A stretch of 64,000 bases of DNA from Aminobacter sp. HY435 (GTDB lineage: Bacteria > Pseudomonadota > Alphaproteobacteria > Rhizobiales > Rhizobiaceae), in contig NZ_JANKZL010000001.1 of the NCBI RefSeq assembly GCF_027568395.1, positions 124,001 to 188,000 of the forward strand. The letters run 5' to 3'. Of this stretch, positions 1 to 10,610 are shown piece after piece. Numbering within the stretch: the first letter of the stretch is position 1; each line of letters starts with the position of its first letter. A model generated the notes under the pieces. It was not told where the DNA came from. It did not search any database and saw only the letters and a list, made by a program, of their open reading frames with translations. A program made the translations under genes and the position numbers.

Positions 1-376
1 GGCAGAACGCCAGGGCAGCCTCGGGAATGGCCGCGTCCGCGGGTAAGATCACTGCCCTGTTGCCTTCGAACTCAAGCTCGCCGCCGAGATGCGAGCGGAA
101 GGTCTCGACCAGCGTGGTGTTGCAGGTGAAGAACACGGCGCACCTGTCGGGAAAGGATCTGGTCGCGCCCAACCTCACCGTCGAGCCGCTGCCGCTCGCT
201 TGCGTCAGGTAGGCCGGTTCGCCCCATTTGAGCGTTTCGGTCAAAGGGCCGACGCCATCGACTTCCGCCGCGACCTCGAAGATCAATCCGCGGATGTCGA
301 GCAGACGCGTCCGTACCTGCTCGGGATGACGCGAAAGCGCGTCCAGGATCGGTCGCGGTACGAGCGGCGTTGCCAT
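1..376 (-). CDS. DUF1801 domain protein (3' part cut by window edge)
   Basis: The minus-strand frame opens with ATG at 376 and is still open at base 1, so only the N-terminal ~125 residues are seen. The translation contains the motif LTETLKWGEPAYLT around residues 41-54, the hallmark of the DUF1801/YdhG-like fold, a small domain of unknown biochemical role. The start lies 10 bp after the racemase stop codon and has GAGGG and GGAG stretches just upstream, so the two genes are probably co-transcribed. Family membership is fairly secure. No function can be given from sequence, and the C-terminus lies outside the window. Confidence 0.72.
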   Translation of the reverse strand, partial: MATPLVPRPILDALSRHPEQVRTRLLDIRGLIFEVAAEVDGVGPLTETLKWGEPAYLTQASGSGSTVRLGATRSFPDRCAVFFTCNTTLVETFRSHLGGELEFEGNRAVILPADAAIPEAALAFC

Positions 377-386
377 CTCCGCGCCC

Positions 387-1115
387 TCAGCCTTGTTGCT
401 CCGCGCCGACGAGCGCCAGTTCGACCGCCGCCTCGGCATGCAGTTTGACCACGTCATAGGCCGATATCGGATAGTCCTCCATGGCCAGAACCAGCGGCAG
501 CTCAGTGCAGGCGAGCATGATCGCTTCCGCTCCGCGTGCCCGCAAGCCGTTCGCCAGGCGCAGCAGCAGCGATTTCGCCTCCGGCCTGACGATGCCGAGC
601 GTCAGTTCATCGATGATGAGGCGATGCAACACGGTGCGGTCATCCTCTGGAGGCACGAGCAGCTCGATGCCGAATTTCCGCTGCAGCCGCTCGGCCAGGA
701 AGCCCAGCTCCATCGTGTAGCGCGTGCCGAGCAGCCCCACCCGCTTGTGCCCGGCCGCCTGCAACACCTTGCCCGTCGGATCGGCGATATGCAGCAGCGG
801 GATGCTGATGGCGGCGGCGACGGTGTCGGCGACGTAATGCGCAGTCACCGCCGTCAGCATGGCGAAGGCAGCACCGCCGGCCTCCAGATGCCGCGCCGCC
901 TTGGTTATCACCTCGGCCACCCGATCCCAATCGCCCTTGGCGGCGAGATCGTTCAGTTCGTCGAAGTCGAGCGAATACATCAGCGAGCGTGCATTGTGGT
1001 GCCCGCCCAGCCTGTCATGTGCCGCCTGATTGATGAGGCGATAATAGAGCGCGCTGGATTCCCAGCTCATGCCCCCAAGCAATCCGATCAACTGCGTCTG
1101 GCGTCCCGACACCAC
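387..1115 (-). CDS. aspartate/glutamate racemase family protein
   Basis: 242-residue member of the Asp/Glu racemase family, cofactor-independent enzymes that interconvert L- and D-aspartate or glutamate in the cytoplasm. It opens with the GLLGGMSWESS motif typical of YgeA-like racemases. The second catalytic cysteine is present (ACTELP, Cys203), but the first is replaced by threonine (MLTAVTAH, Thr88). A Thr/Cys pair has been described for an L-specific Asp/Glu racemase of E. coli, so the enzyme may be active with altered stereospecificity. The start is a GTG at 1115 (a second GTG follows at 1112) preceded by a strong GAGGGGAG ribosome-binding site; no ATG lies near the N-terminus. Likely co-transcribed with the DUF1801 gene. 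Confidence 0.85.
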   Translation of the reverse strand: MVSGRQTQLIGLLGGMSWESSALYYRLINQAAHDRLGGHHNARSLMYSLDFDELNDLAAKGDWDRVAEVITKAARHLEAGGAAFAMLTAVTAHYVADTVAAAISIPLLHIADPTGKVLQAAGHKRVGLLGTRYTMELGFLAERLQRKFGIELLVPPEDDRTVLHRLIIDELTLGIVRPEAKSLLLRLANGLRARGAEAIMLACTELPLVLAMEDYPISAYDVVKLHAEAAVELALVGAEQQG

Positions 1116-1946
1116 CGCTCCCCTCGCCTCGTTGCACTGTTATTCTGCACGAACGGCCCGTTCCACCTGCTCCCTGTTTGGCGAAATCCAGGGTCACAAG
1201 GCAACTGGCAAAAACCATGTCTGCAAACAATGGCCAACTCGGGACCCGCCAGAAGCGAACCTGCACAACGACAACAGATGGCCCCGCCGCTCCCAGGAGC
1301 GCACGGGGCCTTGTGTCGGGTTATACCCTTGACTGCCGGGAGTGGTTTACCGGCTTGCTCTCTCGGATGCTGCGTGGCTTACAGCCAACGATCCGACCAA
1401 TGGTTTCAAATTGTCGGGGGATCAACAGGTCGGGGTTTGCGAGAGGCTTTTCACAAAGGGAAAGCCGGGCACCTGCGCCTGCTGCGGTTCCGTCCTGTTA
1501 GCGGAACCCTTTGGGACTGTCCGGTGGAGTCATGCCTAGCTCCTTCGTCAGTTGCGCCATCTGTCCGCCTGCTGCTCAACTCGCGTGTCTGCGGCGTCTC
1601 GCAGACCGACCGTAGCATGGTGAGGAGCCCTCAAGGGAGGCTCGGCCTCAGGCGACACCAGCACTTTGCATCCCTGATTCGGCCACGTCAACCACAACAT
1701 TGTTAGAGGGAAAAAATGTGATCGAAGGCCGGATTCGAGGCCTCGGAATCATCCAATGCTCCTGCCATGACGTTGTCAGGAGCGCGTTCGGCCTTTGTTC
1801 TTTCCACTTGCCCCTGCGCGCCAAAGGCGCTTAAACGCATCTGGTTGTGACGCCTCTCGATCAGGCGTCGAAAGTACCTACATGAGGGGATGGTCGGGCT
1901 AGCCCGCCACTCCAAGCAATTCCAGATTTGAGGCGGCGGCGCGGCA
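1116..1946. other. 830-bp non-coding stretch with several strong hairpins
   Basis: No convincing gene was found between the racemase and uvrA; open frames here lack family motifs or plausible starts. The stretch holds several stems: 1280-1310 (GGCCCCG paired with CGGGGCC around an inner GCTCC/GGAGC), 1445-1466 (GGCTTTTC/GGAAAGCC), 1488-1510 (GGTTCCG/CGGAACC), 1587-1606 (perfect GTCTGCG/CGCAGAC), and a weaker one near 1623-1652. It does not match RNase P, tmRNA or SRP RNA signatures that I could recognise. The right end carries the LexA box and uvrA promoter. It may encode an RNA or be decayed sequence. Confidence 0.5.
1786..1800 (+). promoter_or_regulatory. LexA (SOS) box upstream of uvrA
   Basis: GTTC at 1786-1789, a 7-base spacer and GTTC at 1797-1800 form a perfect GTTC-N7-GTTC direct repeat, the established LexA operator of Rhizobiales and other alphaproteobacteria. 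It lies about 147 bp before the uvrA start, and lexA itself is in this window. uvrA is a classic SOS gene, so the assignment follows from both pattern and neighbour. Confidence 0.8.
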
Positions 1947-4868
<2,922 letters not shown>

Positions 4869-5090
4869 GTTGCCTCACTCAGTCGGCGTGTCGTGAGTTG
4901 CGTCGGCTGGCGCGGGTTTCCGACTGGCCCGGCATCTGCGGGAATGCGGAAACTCACTCGCATCGCCGCAGGCCTCGATGGCTGACCGCAAAAGGACGCG
5001 TTCATCCGAGGCTGGTTTTCGGATGGCGGACTTTTCGGCTGGTGGGTAGGCCGGCCAACGCAGCGGAAATAAATCAAAGGGGACGAGCGA

Positions 5091-5900
5091 ATGACCAAGT
5101 CGGGAACAATCCGCGCAGGCATGGGCGGCTGGACGTTCGAGCCATGGGACACCTCGTTCTACCCGGACAAGCTGGCCAAGGCCAAGCAGTTGCAATTCGC
5201 CAGCCGCCAGGTGCCGACGATCGAGGTCAACGGTACTTATTATTCCGGGTTCAAGGAACCGACGTTTCTGAAGTGGGCAAGCGAAGCCCCGGACGGGTTT
5301 GTCTTTTCGCTGAAGGGCAACCGCTTCGTCACCAACCGCCGCGTTCTGGCCGAGGCCGGCGAGTCGGTCACGCGGTTCGTCACGCAGGGCATTATGGCGC
5401 TGGGCGAGAAGCTCGGTCCGATCCTTTGGCAATTTGCGCCGACGAAGAGGTTCGACCACGACGATTTCGAGGCGTTTCTCCGGCTGCTGCCCGAAAGGCA
5501 GGATGGCGTCATCTTGCGCCACGCCGTCGAAGTCCGTCACGATTCCTTCGTCGTGCCTGAATTCGTGGCCCTTGCGCGCAAGTACAACGCCGCCATCGTT
5601 TACGCCGACCACGCCAAATATCCTGCCATCGCCGACATCAGCGGCGATTTCGTCTACGCGCGGCTGCAAACGGGCAGCGACGACAATGCCGACTGCTACA
5701 CGCCCAAAGGGCTGGATGAATGGGCCGTCCGCGCAACGACATGGGCCGAGGGCGGCGTGCCCGCTGACCTGCCGCGCGCCGATCCTTCCAGCGACGCGCC
5801 GGTCAAGGCGCGCGACGTGTTTGTCTACTTCATCACGGAGGGCAAGGTCCGCGCGCCGTTCGGCGCCCTGGCCTTGATGAAGCGCGTCACTGGCGGCTGA
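5091..5900 (+). CDS. DUF72 domain-containing protein
   Basis: 269-residue DUF72 (YecE-like) protein. The characteristic pattern is present: a GMGGWTFEPW start, FYPDKLAKAK, VNGTYYSGFKEPTFLKWA and FSLKGNRFVTNRR in the first 85 residues, then LWQFAPTKRFDHDDFEAFL. The fold is a TIM-barrel-like domain whose enzymatic role is not established. The ATG at 5091 follows a good AAAGGGG ribosome-binding site. The gene is separated by 222 bp from uvrA and its last 14 bp overlap the end of the convergent nnr gene. Cytoplasmic, with no signal peptide. Confidence 0.88.
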   Translation: MTKSGTIRAGMGGWTFEPWDTSFYPDKLAKAKQLQFASRQVPTIEVNGTYYSGFKEPTFLKWASEAPDGFVFSLKGNRFVTNRRVLAEAGESVTRFVTQGIMALGEKLGPILWQFAPTKRFDHDDFEAFLRLLPERQDGVILRHAVEVRHDSFVVPEFVALARKYNAAIVYADHAKYPAIADISGDFVYARLQTGSDDNADCYTPKGLDEWAVRATTWAEGGVPADLPRADPSSDAPVKARDVFVYFITEGKVRAPFGALALMKRVTGG

Positions 5901-7392
5901 CGAGCTCGGATAGCACCGCGCGCAGCGCAAAAGGCAGGTCTTCGGCAATTAGGCCGGGACCAAATCGCTGCGCTGCCTCGGCGTGCAGCCAGACGGCAGC
6001 GCATGCAGCTTCGAACGGCGGCATGGCTTGCGCGATCAGGGCTGCGACGATGCCCGTAAGCACGTCGCCCGAACCGGCTGTGGCGAGCAGCGGCGTGCCA
6101 TTGGCGTTGATCGCCGCGCGCCCGTCCGGCGACGCGATCACCGTGTCCGGCCCCTTGTAGATCACCGTGGCGTTGGCCCTGGTGGCGGCGGCTCTGGCGC
6201 GCTCGACCTTCGACAAGGCCGCGTCAGCAGCAATGTCGGGGAACAGCCGGCCGAATTCGCCATGATGCGGTGTCAGCACCAGCGTTGGTGCGCGAACTCT
6301 CCCGGCTGCATCGAAGAAAAGCTGTCGCTGCTGCGCCAGCGAAGTGATGCCGTCGGCATCGATGACCAGCGCGCCAAAGCGGCCGTCGGCATTGGACATC
6401 AGGTCGATGGCAAAGCGCCCGACCTCCGGTTCAGGCCCAAGCCCCGGGCCGTAGACCAGAACCTCTGGCTTGCGCGCCGCAAGAAACCCCAGCGTGTCCT
6501 CGAACGTGTCGTTGCGCCTGAGAATGATCGAGGTGAGGTGTGCGGCGTTCGCTGCAAGCGCGGCAGCCGGCGAAAGCACTGTCACCGCACCGGCGCCGGC
6601 GCGCGCCGCAGCCATCGCCGACAGCCGCGCTGCCCCCGTGGCGGCGATGCAGCCCGAAAACACACCGACATGGCCGCGACTGTATTTGTGGGCGTCGTTC
6701 GCCGGCGACGGAAAAAGCGCAAGCCACCAGACCGGGTCGTTTTGCAGGCAGCGAGCGCCGGTGGCCGCGATGGCATCGGCGGAAATGCCGATGTCGGCGA
6801 CAACCACTTCGCCGCACAGCGCCCTGCCCGGCTGCAACAGATGTCCCGGTTTCTTGCGTGCGAACGTCACCGTGACTGCAGCCGCAAAAGCGCCGCCGAG
6901 GATCGCACCGCTGTCGCCGGAGACACCCGAAGGCAGGTCGACGGCGACGACCGGCGCACCGCAAGCCCTGGTCCGCTCGATCGCTGCCATCGTCTCGCCG
7001 GCCAATGGCCTGGTCAGGCCGGCGCCAAACAGGGCATCGACGATGACGGCCCCGGCCGCCGGCTGGAACGCCGCCAGCGGCTCGACCGCGCCCGGCCATT
7101 CGGCGGCGGCAAGGGCGGCGTCGCCCCCCGTTCGCGGTGTACCGGCGGCATAAAGCCTGACGGATAAACCCCGCTTGCTCAGCACGCGCGCGGCGACGTA
7201 GCCGTCGCCGCCATTGTTGCCCGGTCCGCACAGGACATGAACGACCGTCGCCGCCGGAAACCGCGACATGACACAATCGGCAACCGCGCCGCCCGCCCGC
7301 CGCATCAGGTCGATGCCGGCTGCCGGACCGGCCGCTATCGCCAGCCGGTCGGCCTCTGCCATCTCGACGGGAGTCAGCAATTCAAACGCCAT
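5887..7392 (-). CDS. nnr: bifunctional NAD(P)H-hydrate epimerase / ADP-dependent NAD(P)HX dehydratase
   Basis: 501-residue fusion of the two nicotinamide-nucleotide repair activities, which recycle hydrated NADH and NADPH. Residues ~1-210 are the YjeF_N epimerase (CGPGNNGGDGYVAARVL, VDLPSGVSGDSG). Residues ~230-500 are the ribokinase-like dehydratase (YSRGHVGVFSG, GPGLGPEPEVG, VIDADGI, LTPHHGEFGRLF, and GSGDVLTGIVAALIAQ near the ATP/ADP site). The ATG at 7392 opens MAFELLTPVEMAEADR, the usual family N-terminus. It is divergent from glnB across 326 bp and overlaps the DUF72 gene tail-to-tail. In other alphaproteobacteria nnr is commonly found next to glnB, consistent with the placement here. 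Confidence 0.95.
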   Translation of the reverse strand: MAFELLTPVEMAEADRLAIAAGPAAGIDLMRRAGGAVADCVMSRFPAATVVHVLCGPGNNGGDGYVAARVLSKRGLSVRLYAAGTPRTGGDAALAAAEWPGAVEPLAAFQPAAGAVIVDALFGAGLTRPLAGETMAAIERTRACGAPVVAVDLPSGVSGDSGAILGGAFAAAVTVTFARKKPGHLLQPGRALCGEVVVADIGISADAIAATGARCLQNDPVWWLALFPSPANDAHKYSRGHVGVFSGCIAATGAARLSAMAAARAGAGAVTVLSPAAALAANAAHLTSIILRRNDTFEDTLGFLAARKPEVLVYGPGLGPEPEVGRFAIDLMSNADGRFGALVIDADGITSLAQQRQLFFDAAGRVRAPTLVLTPHHGEFGRLFPDIAADAALSKVERARAAATRANATVIYKGPDTVIASPDGRAAINANGTPLLATAGSGDVLTGIVAALIAQAMPPFEAACAAVWLHAEAAQRFGPGLIAEDLPFALRAVLSELVSRQ

Positions 7393-7476
7393 GTCGCTTC
7401 CGATATTTCCGCGAGGGACGGCCCTAGCGTTAGCATGCGGTGGCCGCAGCCGAAACGGTCAAGACTGCCGCTAGGG

Positions 7477-7495
7477 CTGCGCAATTCTTGCGCAG
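7477..7495. promoter_or_regulatory. candidate NtrC enhancer palindrome upstream of glnB
   Basis: CTGCGCAA at 7477-7484 and TTGCGCAG at 7488-7495 form a perfect 8-bp inverted repeat with a 3-base spacer. Its inner 17 bp, TGCGC-N7-GCGCA, match the architecture of the enteric NtrC site TGCACC-N5-GGTGCA at the TGC..C positions. It lies about 180 bp upstream of the expected sigma-54 start site, a normal enhancer distance. Binding by NtrC is inference. Confidence 0.5.
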
Positions 7496-7642
7496 ATTGC
7501 CGCATTATCAGGCACAGGCATGGCTAATCCGGCGATGAAACTTTATGCGATGTCTGCCAGAACGGGTTGGAAAAGCCGGCAAATGCCGGTTCTCGATGGA
7601 TTGCGCAAACATCGGGACCAACTTCGTCGCAGGCAGTGCAAC

Positions 7643-7658
7643 TGGCACACTTCGTGCT
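7643..7658 (+). promoter_or_regulatory. sigma-54 (-24/-12) promoter of glnB-glnA
   Basis: TGGCAC at 7643-7648 followed by TGC at 7655-7657 gives GG and GC dinucleotides ten bases apart, the invariant sigma-54 spacing. Compared with consensus TGGCACG-N4-TTGCW, the mismatches are A for the last G and G for the first T. Expected transcription start is near 7669, about 50 bp before glnB. NtrC-dependent glnB promoters are known in rhizobia. Confidence 0.68.
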
Positions 7659-7685
7659 AGATAGAGATGCAAGTGGGTGCATTAA

Positions 7686-8057
<372 letters not shown>

Positions 8058-8103
8058 CCCCTCCTCCAATCAAGCTCCTTCCAAACTCACACAGGGAAAA
8101 AAC

Positions 8104-9513
8104 ATGACGACGGCCAAAGACGTAATGAAGCAGATCAAGGACAACGACGTGAAGTTCGTTGACCTGCGCTTCACCGACCCCAAGGGCAAACTTCAGCATG
8201 TCACCATGGACATCGCCGAGGTCGAGGAAGAAATGTTTGCCGACGGCGTCATGTTCGATGGCTCGTCGATCGCCGGCTGGAAGGCCATCAACGAATCCGA
8301 CATGGTGCTGATGCCCGACCTGGACACGGTTCACATGGATCCGTTCTTCGCGCAGTCGACCATGGTCATCCTGTGCGACATTCTCGATCCGGTCTCGGGC
8401 GAGGCCTACAATCGCGACCCGCGCGGCATCGCCAAGAAGGCCGAGGCCTATCTGAAGTCGGAAGGCTTCGGCGATACCGTCTACGTCGGCCCGGAAGCCG
8501 AATTCTTCGTCTTCGACGACGTCAAGTACAAGGCCGACCCCTACAACACCGGATTCAAGCTCGACTCCACCGAACTGCCGTCGAACGACGACACCGACTA
8601 CGAGACCGGCAACCTTGGCCACCGTCCGCGCGTCAAGGGCGGCTATTTCCCGGTTCCGCCGATCGACAGCTGCCAGGACATGCGCTCGGAAATGCTGACC
8701 GTGCTGTCCGAAATGGGCGTGCGCGTCGAAAAGCACCACCACGAAGTGGCGGCCGCCCAGCACGAGCTCGGCATCAAGTTCGACACGCTGGTCCGCAACG
8801 CCGACAAGATGCTGATCTACAAGTATGTCGTGCACCAGGTCGCCAACGCCTATGGCAAGACGGCCACCTTCATGCCGAAGCCGATCTTCGGCGACAACGG
8901 CTCGGGCATGCACGTCCATATCTCGATCTGGAAGGGCGGCAAGCCGACCTTCGCCGGCAACGAATATGCCGGCCTGTCGGAAAGCTGCCTCTATTTCATT
9001 GGCGGCGTCATCAAGCACGCCAAGGCGATCAACGCCTTCACCAACCCGCTGACCAACTCCTACAAGCGTCTGGTCCCGGGCTATGAGGCCCCCGTCCTGC
9101 TCGCCTATTCGGCGCGCAACCGCTCGGCGTCCTGCCGCATTCCGTTCGGCAACTCGCCGAAGGCCAAGCGCGTCGAGGTCCGCTTCCCCGATCCGGGCGC
9201 GAACCCCTATCTCGGCTTCGCCGCTCTGCTGATGGCAGGCCTCGACGGCATCAAGAACAAGATCCACCCGGGACAGCCGATGGACAAGGATCTCTACGAC
9301 CTGCCGGCCAAGGAACTGAAGAAGATCCCGACCGTCTGCGGCAGCTTGCGCGAAGCACTCCAGAGCCTCGACAAGGACCGCGGCTTCCTGAAGGCCGGCG
9401 GCGTGTTCGACGACGACCAGATCGACTCGTTCATCGAGCTCAAGATGGCCGAGGTGATGCGCTTCGAAATGACCCCGCATCCGGTCGAATACGACATGTA
9501 CTACTCGGTCTGA
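8104..9513 (+). CDS. glnA: glutamine synthetase type I
   Basis: 469-residue GSI, the dodecameric enzyme that makes glutamine from glutamate, ammonia and ATP. Motifs seen: [17 protein letters not shown] near the N-terminus, the [15 protein letters not shown] metal/ATP region, and KDLYDLP, which puts the adenylylation tyrosine at residue 398. Activity is therefore probably controlled by GlnE-type adenylylation. The ATG at 8104 has AGGGA upstream and gives the usual [20 protein letters not shown] start; a longer open frame to 7912 is antisense-like overlap with glnB and is not used. It is the second gene of the glnBA operon, ended by the hairpin at 9556-9589. Confidence 0.97.
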   Translation: MTTAKDVMKQIKDNDVKFVDLRFTDPKGKLQHVTMDIAEVEEEMFADGVMFDGSSIAGWKAINESDMVLMPDLDTVHMDPFFAQSTMVILCDILDPVSGEAYNRDPRGIAKKAEAYLKSEGFGDTVYVGPEAEFFVFDDVKYKADPYNTGFKLDSTELPSNDDTDYETGNLGHRPRVKGGYFPVPPIDSCQDMRSEMLTVLSEMGVRVEKHHHEVAAAQHELGIKFDTLVRNADKMLIYKYVVHQVANAYGKTATFMPKPIFGDNGSGMHVHISIWKGGKPTFAGNEYAGLSESCLYFIGGVIKHAKAINAFTNPLTNSYKRLVPGYEAPVLLAYSARNRSASCRIPFGNSPKAKRVEVRFPDPGANPYLGFAALLMAGLDGIKNKIHPGQPMDKDLYDLPAKELKKIPTVCGSLREALQSLDKDRGFLKAGGVFDDDQIDSFIELKMAEVMRFEMTPHPVEYDMYYSV

Positions 9514-9555
9514 TCTGTCTCGGACCCGAAGAAAAACCCGGATCGCTTGAACTGA

Positions 9556-9589
9556 CCCCCGAAAGTTGGACACAACCTTCGGGGGTTTT
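9556..9589 (+). terminator. terminator of glnBA, formed by an IS end
   Basis: CCCCCGAA (9556-9563) pairs perfectly with TTCGGGGG (9578-9585), with an inner GTTG/CAAC stem, followed by TTTT. It sits 43 bp after the glnA stop. The same bases look like the terminal repeat of an IS3-type element (CCCCCGAAAGTTGGACA), so an insertion-sequence end may now serve as the terminator. Confidence 0.65.
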
Positions 9590-9591
9590 GC

Positions 9592-9787
9592 ATGTCCAAG
9601 CACAGTGCGCGCTTGAAGCGCTCGGTTGTCGACAAAGCTACGCGAGTGCGGCGTCGAAGGGTGGGATTGACGCCGCGACGGTCCGCAAATGGGTTGGGTT
9701 TGTACCAAGCGCATGGCGATGGCGGTCTGTCGGGCAAGTACGGACGCTACAAGGCTATCTTGCCTACCATGAGGGAACGCAACAGCA
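9592..9787 (+). pseudogene. truncated, frameshifted IS3-type transposase orfA
   Basis: Remnant of an OrfA-type (HTH_29-like) transposase subunit. It begins MSKHSARLKRSVV, shifts frame for GGIDAATVRKWVG and shifts back for GLYQAHGDGGLSGKYGRYK, ending after about 65 codons. In intact IS3/IS150-group elements OrfA is about 100 or more residues and is followed by a DDE-domain OrfB; neither is present here. The frame containing the middle segment runs on without a stop into the downstream methyltransferase gene, which is coincidental rather than a true fusion. Confidence 0.7.
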
Positions 9788-9788
9788 A

Positions 9789-10502
9789 ATGATTGCCTGC
9801 AATTGCGCGGTGTGCGGCAAGACTGAATTCCGTGACCAGAAAGTACTGTGGCCAGAACTGATATCCGAATGGGAACTGGCATCGCATGAAGTTGAATACA
9901 TAGACCGGCAACAGGGAACTTGTTGCATTGGCTGCGGAGCTCAGCTTCGTGCCAACGCACTCGCCAAAGCAATAGGGCGCGTCCTGCAGACGAACCAAAC
10001 TCTACGAGAGATTGTTGTCGATCGCCGATATCAAGAATTGCGCATTCTCGACCTCAATGGCTGCCTGGCTGTATCGGAAACGCTCGCCGCTCTTCCAGGC
10101 TATGTGAGGGCCGACTATCCAAGCGTAGACATGATGGCCATGCACTATCCGGATTCGACTTTTGACTTGGTCGTCCACTCGGACACGCTTGAACACATCC
10201 CGGATCCAGTCCGTGCCTTGAGAGAGTGCCTAAGAGTGGTCTCCGAAGCGGGCGCGGTTTGCTACACCATACCCATCATCGTCGAACGACTATCGCGAAG
10301 TCGAGCGGGAATGCCCAAGAGCTTCCACGGCAAGGTCGGGAGCGATGCGGAAGACTTCATCGTCCATACCGAATTTGGTTCCGATTTCTGGACTTATCCG
10401 CTTAAGGCCGGCGCACATTCTGTTGAGATCTGCACTGCAGAGTTTCCCGCCGCACAGGCGATAACTCTGCGCAGGTCAGGCGCATGGAACAATCCAGAAT
10501 AG
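9789..10502 (+). CDS. class I SAM-dependent methyltransferase with N-terminal zinc ribbon, probably acquired
   Basis: 237-residue protein. The N-terminus has paired CxxCG motifs (CNCAVCGKTE at residues 4-13 and CCIGCGAQLR near residue 48), suggesting a zinc ribbon. Residues ~85-160 carry a Methyltransf_11-like Rossmann core: ILDLNGCLAVSETLAAL, YVRADYP, and YPDSTFDLVVHSDTLEHIPDP. The substrate is unknown; related zinc-ribbon methyltransferases often sit in polysaccharide loci, but no such neighbours are seen here. Base composition is unlike the flanks: bases 9841-9900 contain 27 G+C of 60, against 40 of 60 for 8701-8760 in glnA. ATG 9789 is chosen because the upstream part of the frame is IS sequence. 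A strong terminator follows. Confidence 0.75.
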   Translation: MIACNCAVCGKTEFRDQKVLWPELISEWELASHEVEYIDRQQGTCCIGCGAQLRANALAKAIGRVLQTNQTLREIVVDRRYQELRILDLNGCLAVSETLAALPGYVRADYPSVDMMAMHYPDSTFDLVVHSDTLEHIPDPVRALRECLRVVSEAGAVCYTIPIIVERLSRSRAGMPKSFHGKVGSDAEDFIVHTEFGSDFWTYPLKAGAHSVEICTAEFPAAQAITLRRSGAWNNPE

Positions 10503-10554
10503 TCCGGCAAGCACTTGGGCCCAACCTGAACTGCGGCAAAGCAAGACAAAAAAC

Positions 10555-10587
10555 AAAAAACCCGGGGATACGCGCCCCGGGTTTTTT
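10555..10587. terminator. bidirectional terminator between methyltransferase and glnII
   Basis: A perfect 13-bp stem, AAAAAACCCGGGG (10555-10567) with CCCCGGGTTTTTT (10575-10587) and a 7-base loop. A-tract and T-tract on opposite sides allow it to work for both converging transcripts; glnII ends 24 bp further on. Confidence 0.93.
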
Positions 10588-10610
10588 GCTGTTCTTGCGC
10601 CGCCTGAAGA

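Larger units (their letters stand above)
9547..9788 (+). mobile_element. decayed IS3-family (IS150-like) left end and orfA fragment
   Basis: The stretch begins with a terminal-repeat-like CCCCCGAAAGTTGGACA and then an ATG at 9592. Two reading frames together spell a transposase OrfA: frame one gives MSKHSARLKRSVVDK and later GLYQAHGDGGLSGKYGRYKA, while the middle part YASAASKGGIDAATVRKWVG is in a neighbouring frame. Two compensating frameshifts therefore interrupt the helix-turn-helix domain, the rest of OrfA and all of OrfB are missing, and the coding capacity is lost. I cannot see a matching right-hand inverted repeat. The remnant lies exactly between glnA and the methyltransferase gene, so it probably marks how that gene arrived. 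Confidence 0.75.

Noticed and set aside
9588-10502. A continuous frame joining transposase-like residues to the methyltransferase (apparent fusion protein)
   Set aside because: Only the middle segment GGIDAATVRKWVG is in this frame; the residues on both sides are in another frame, so the IS part is decayed and the true methyltransferase start is ATG 9789.
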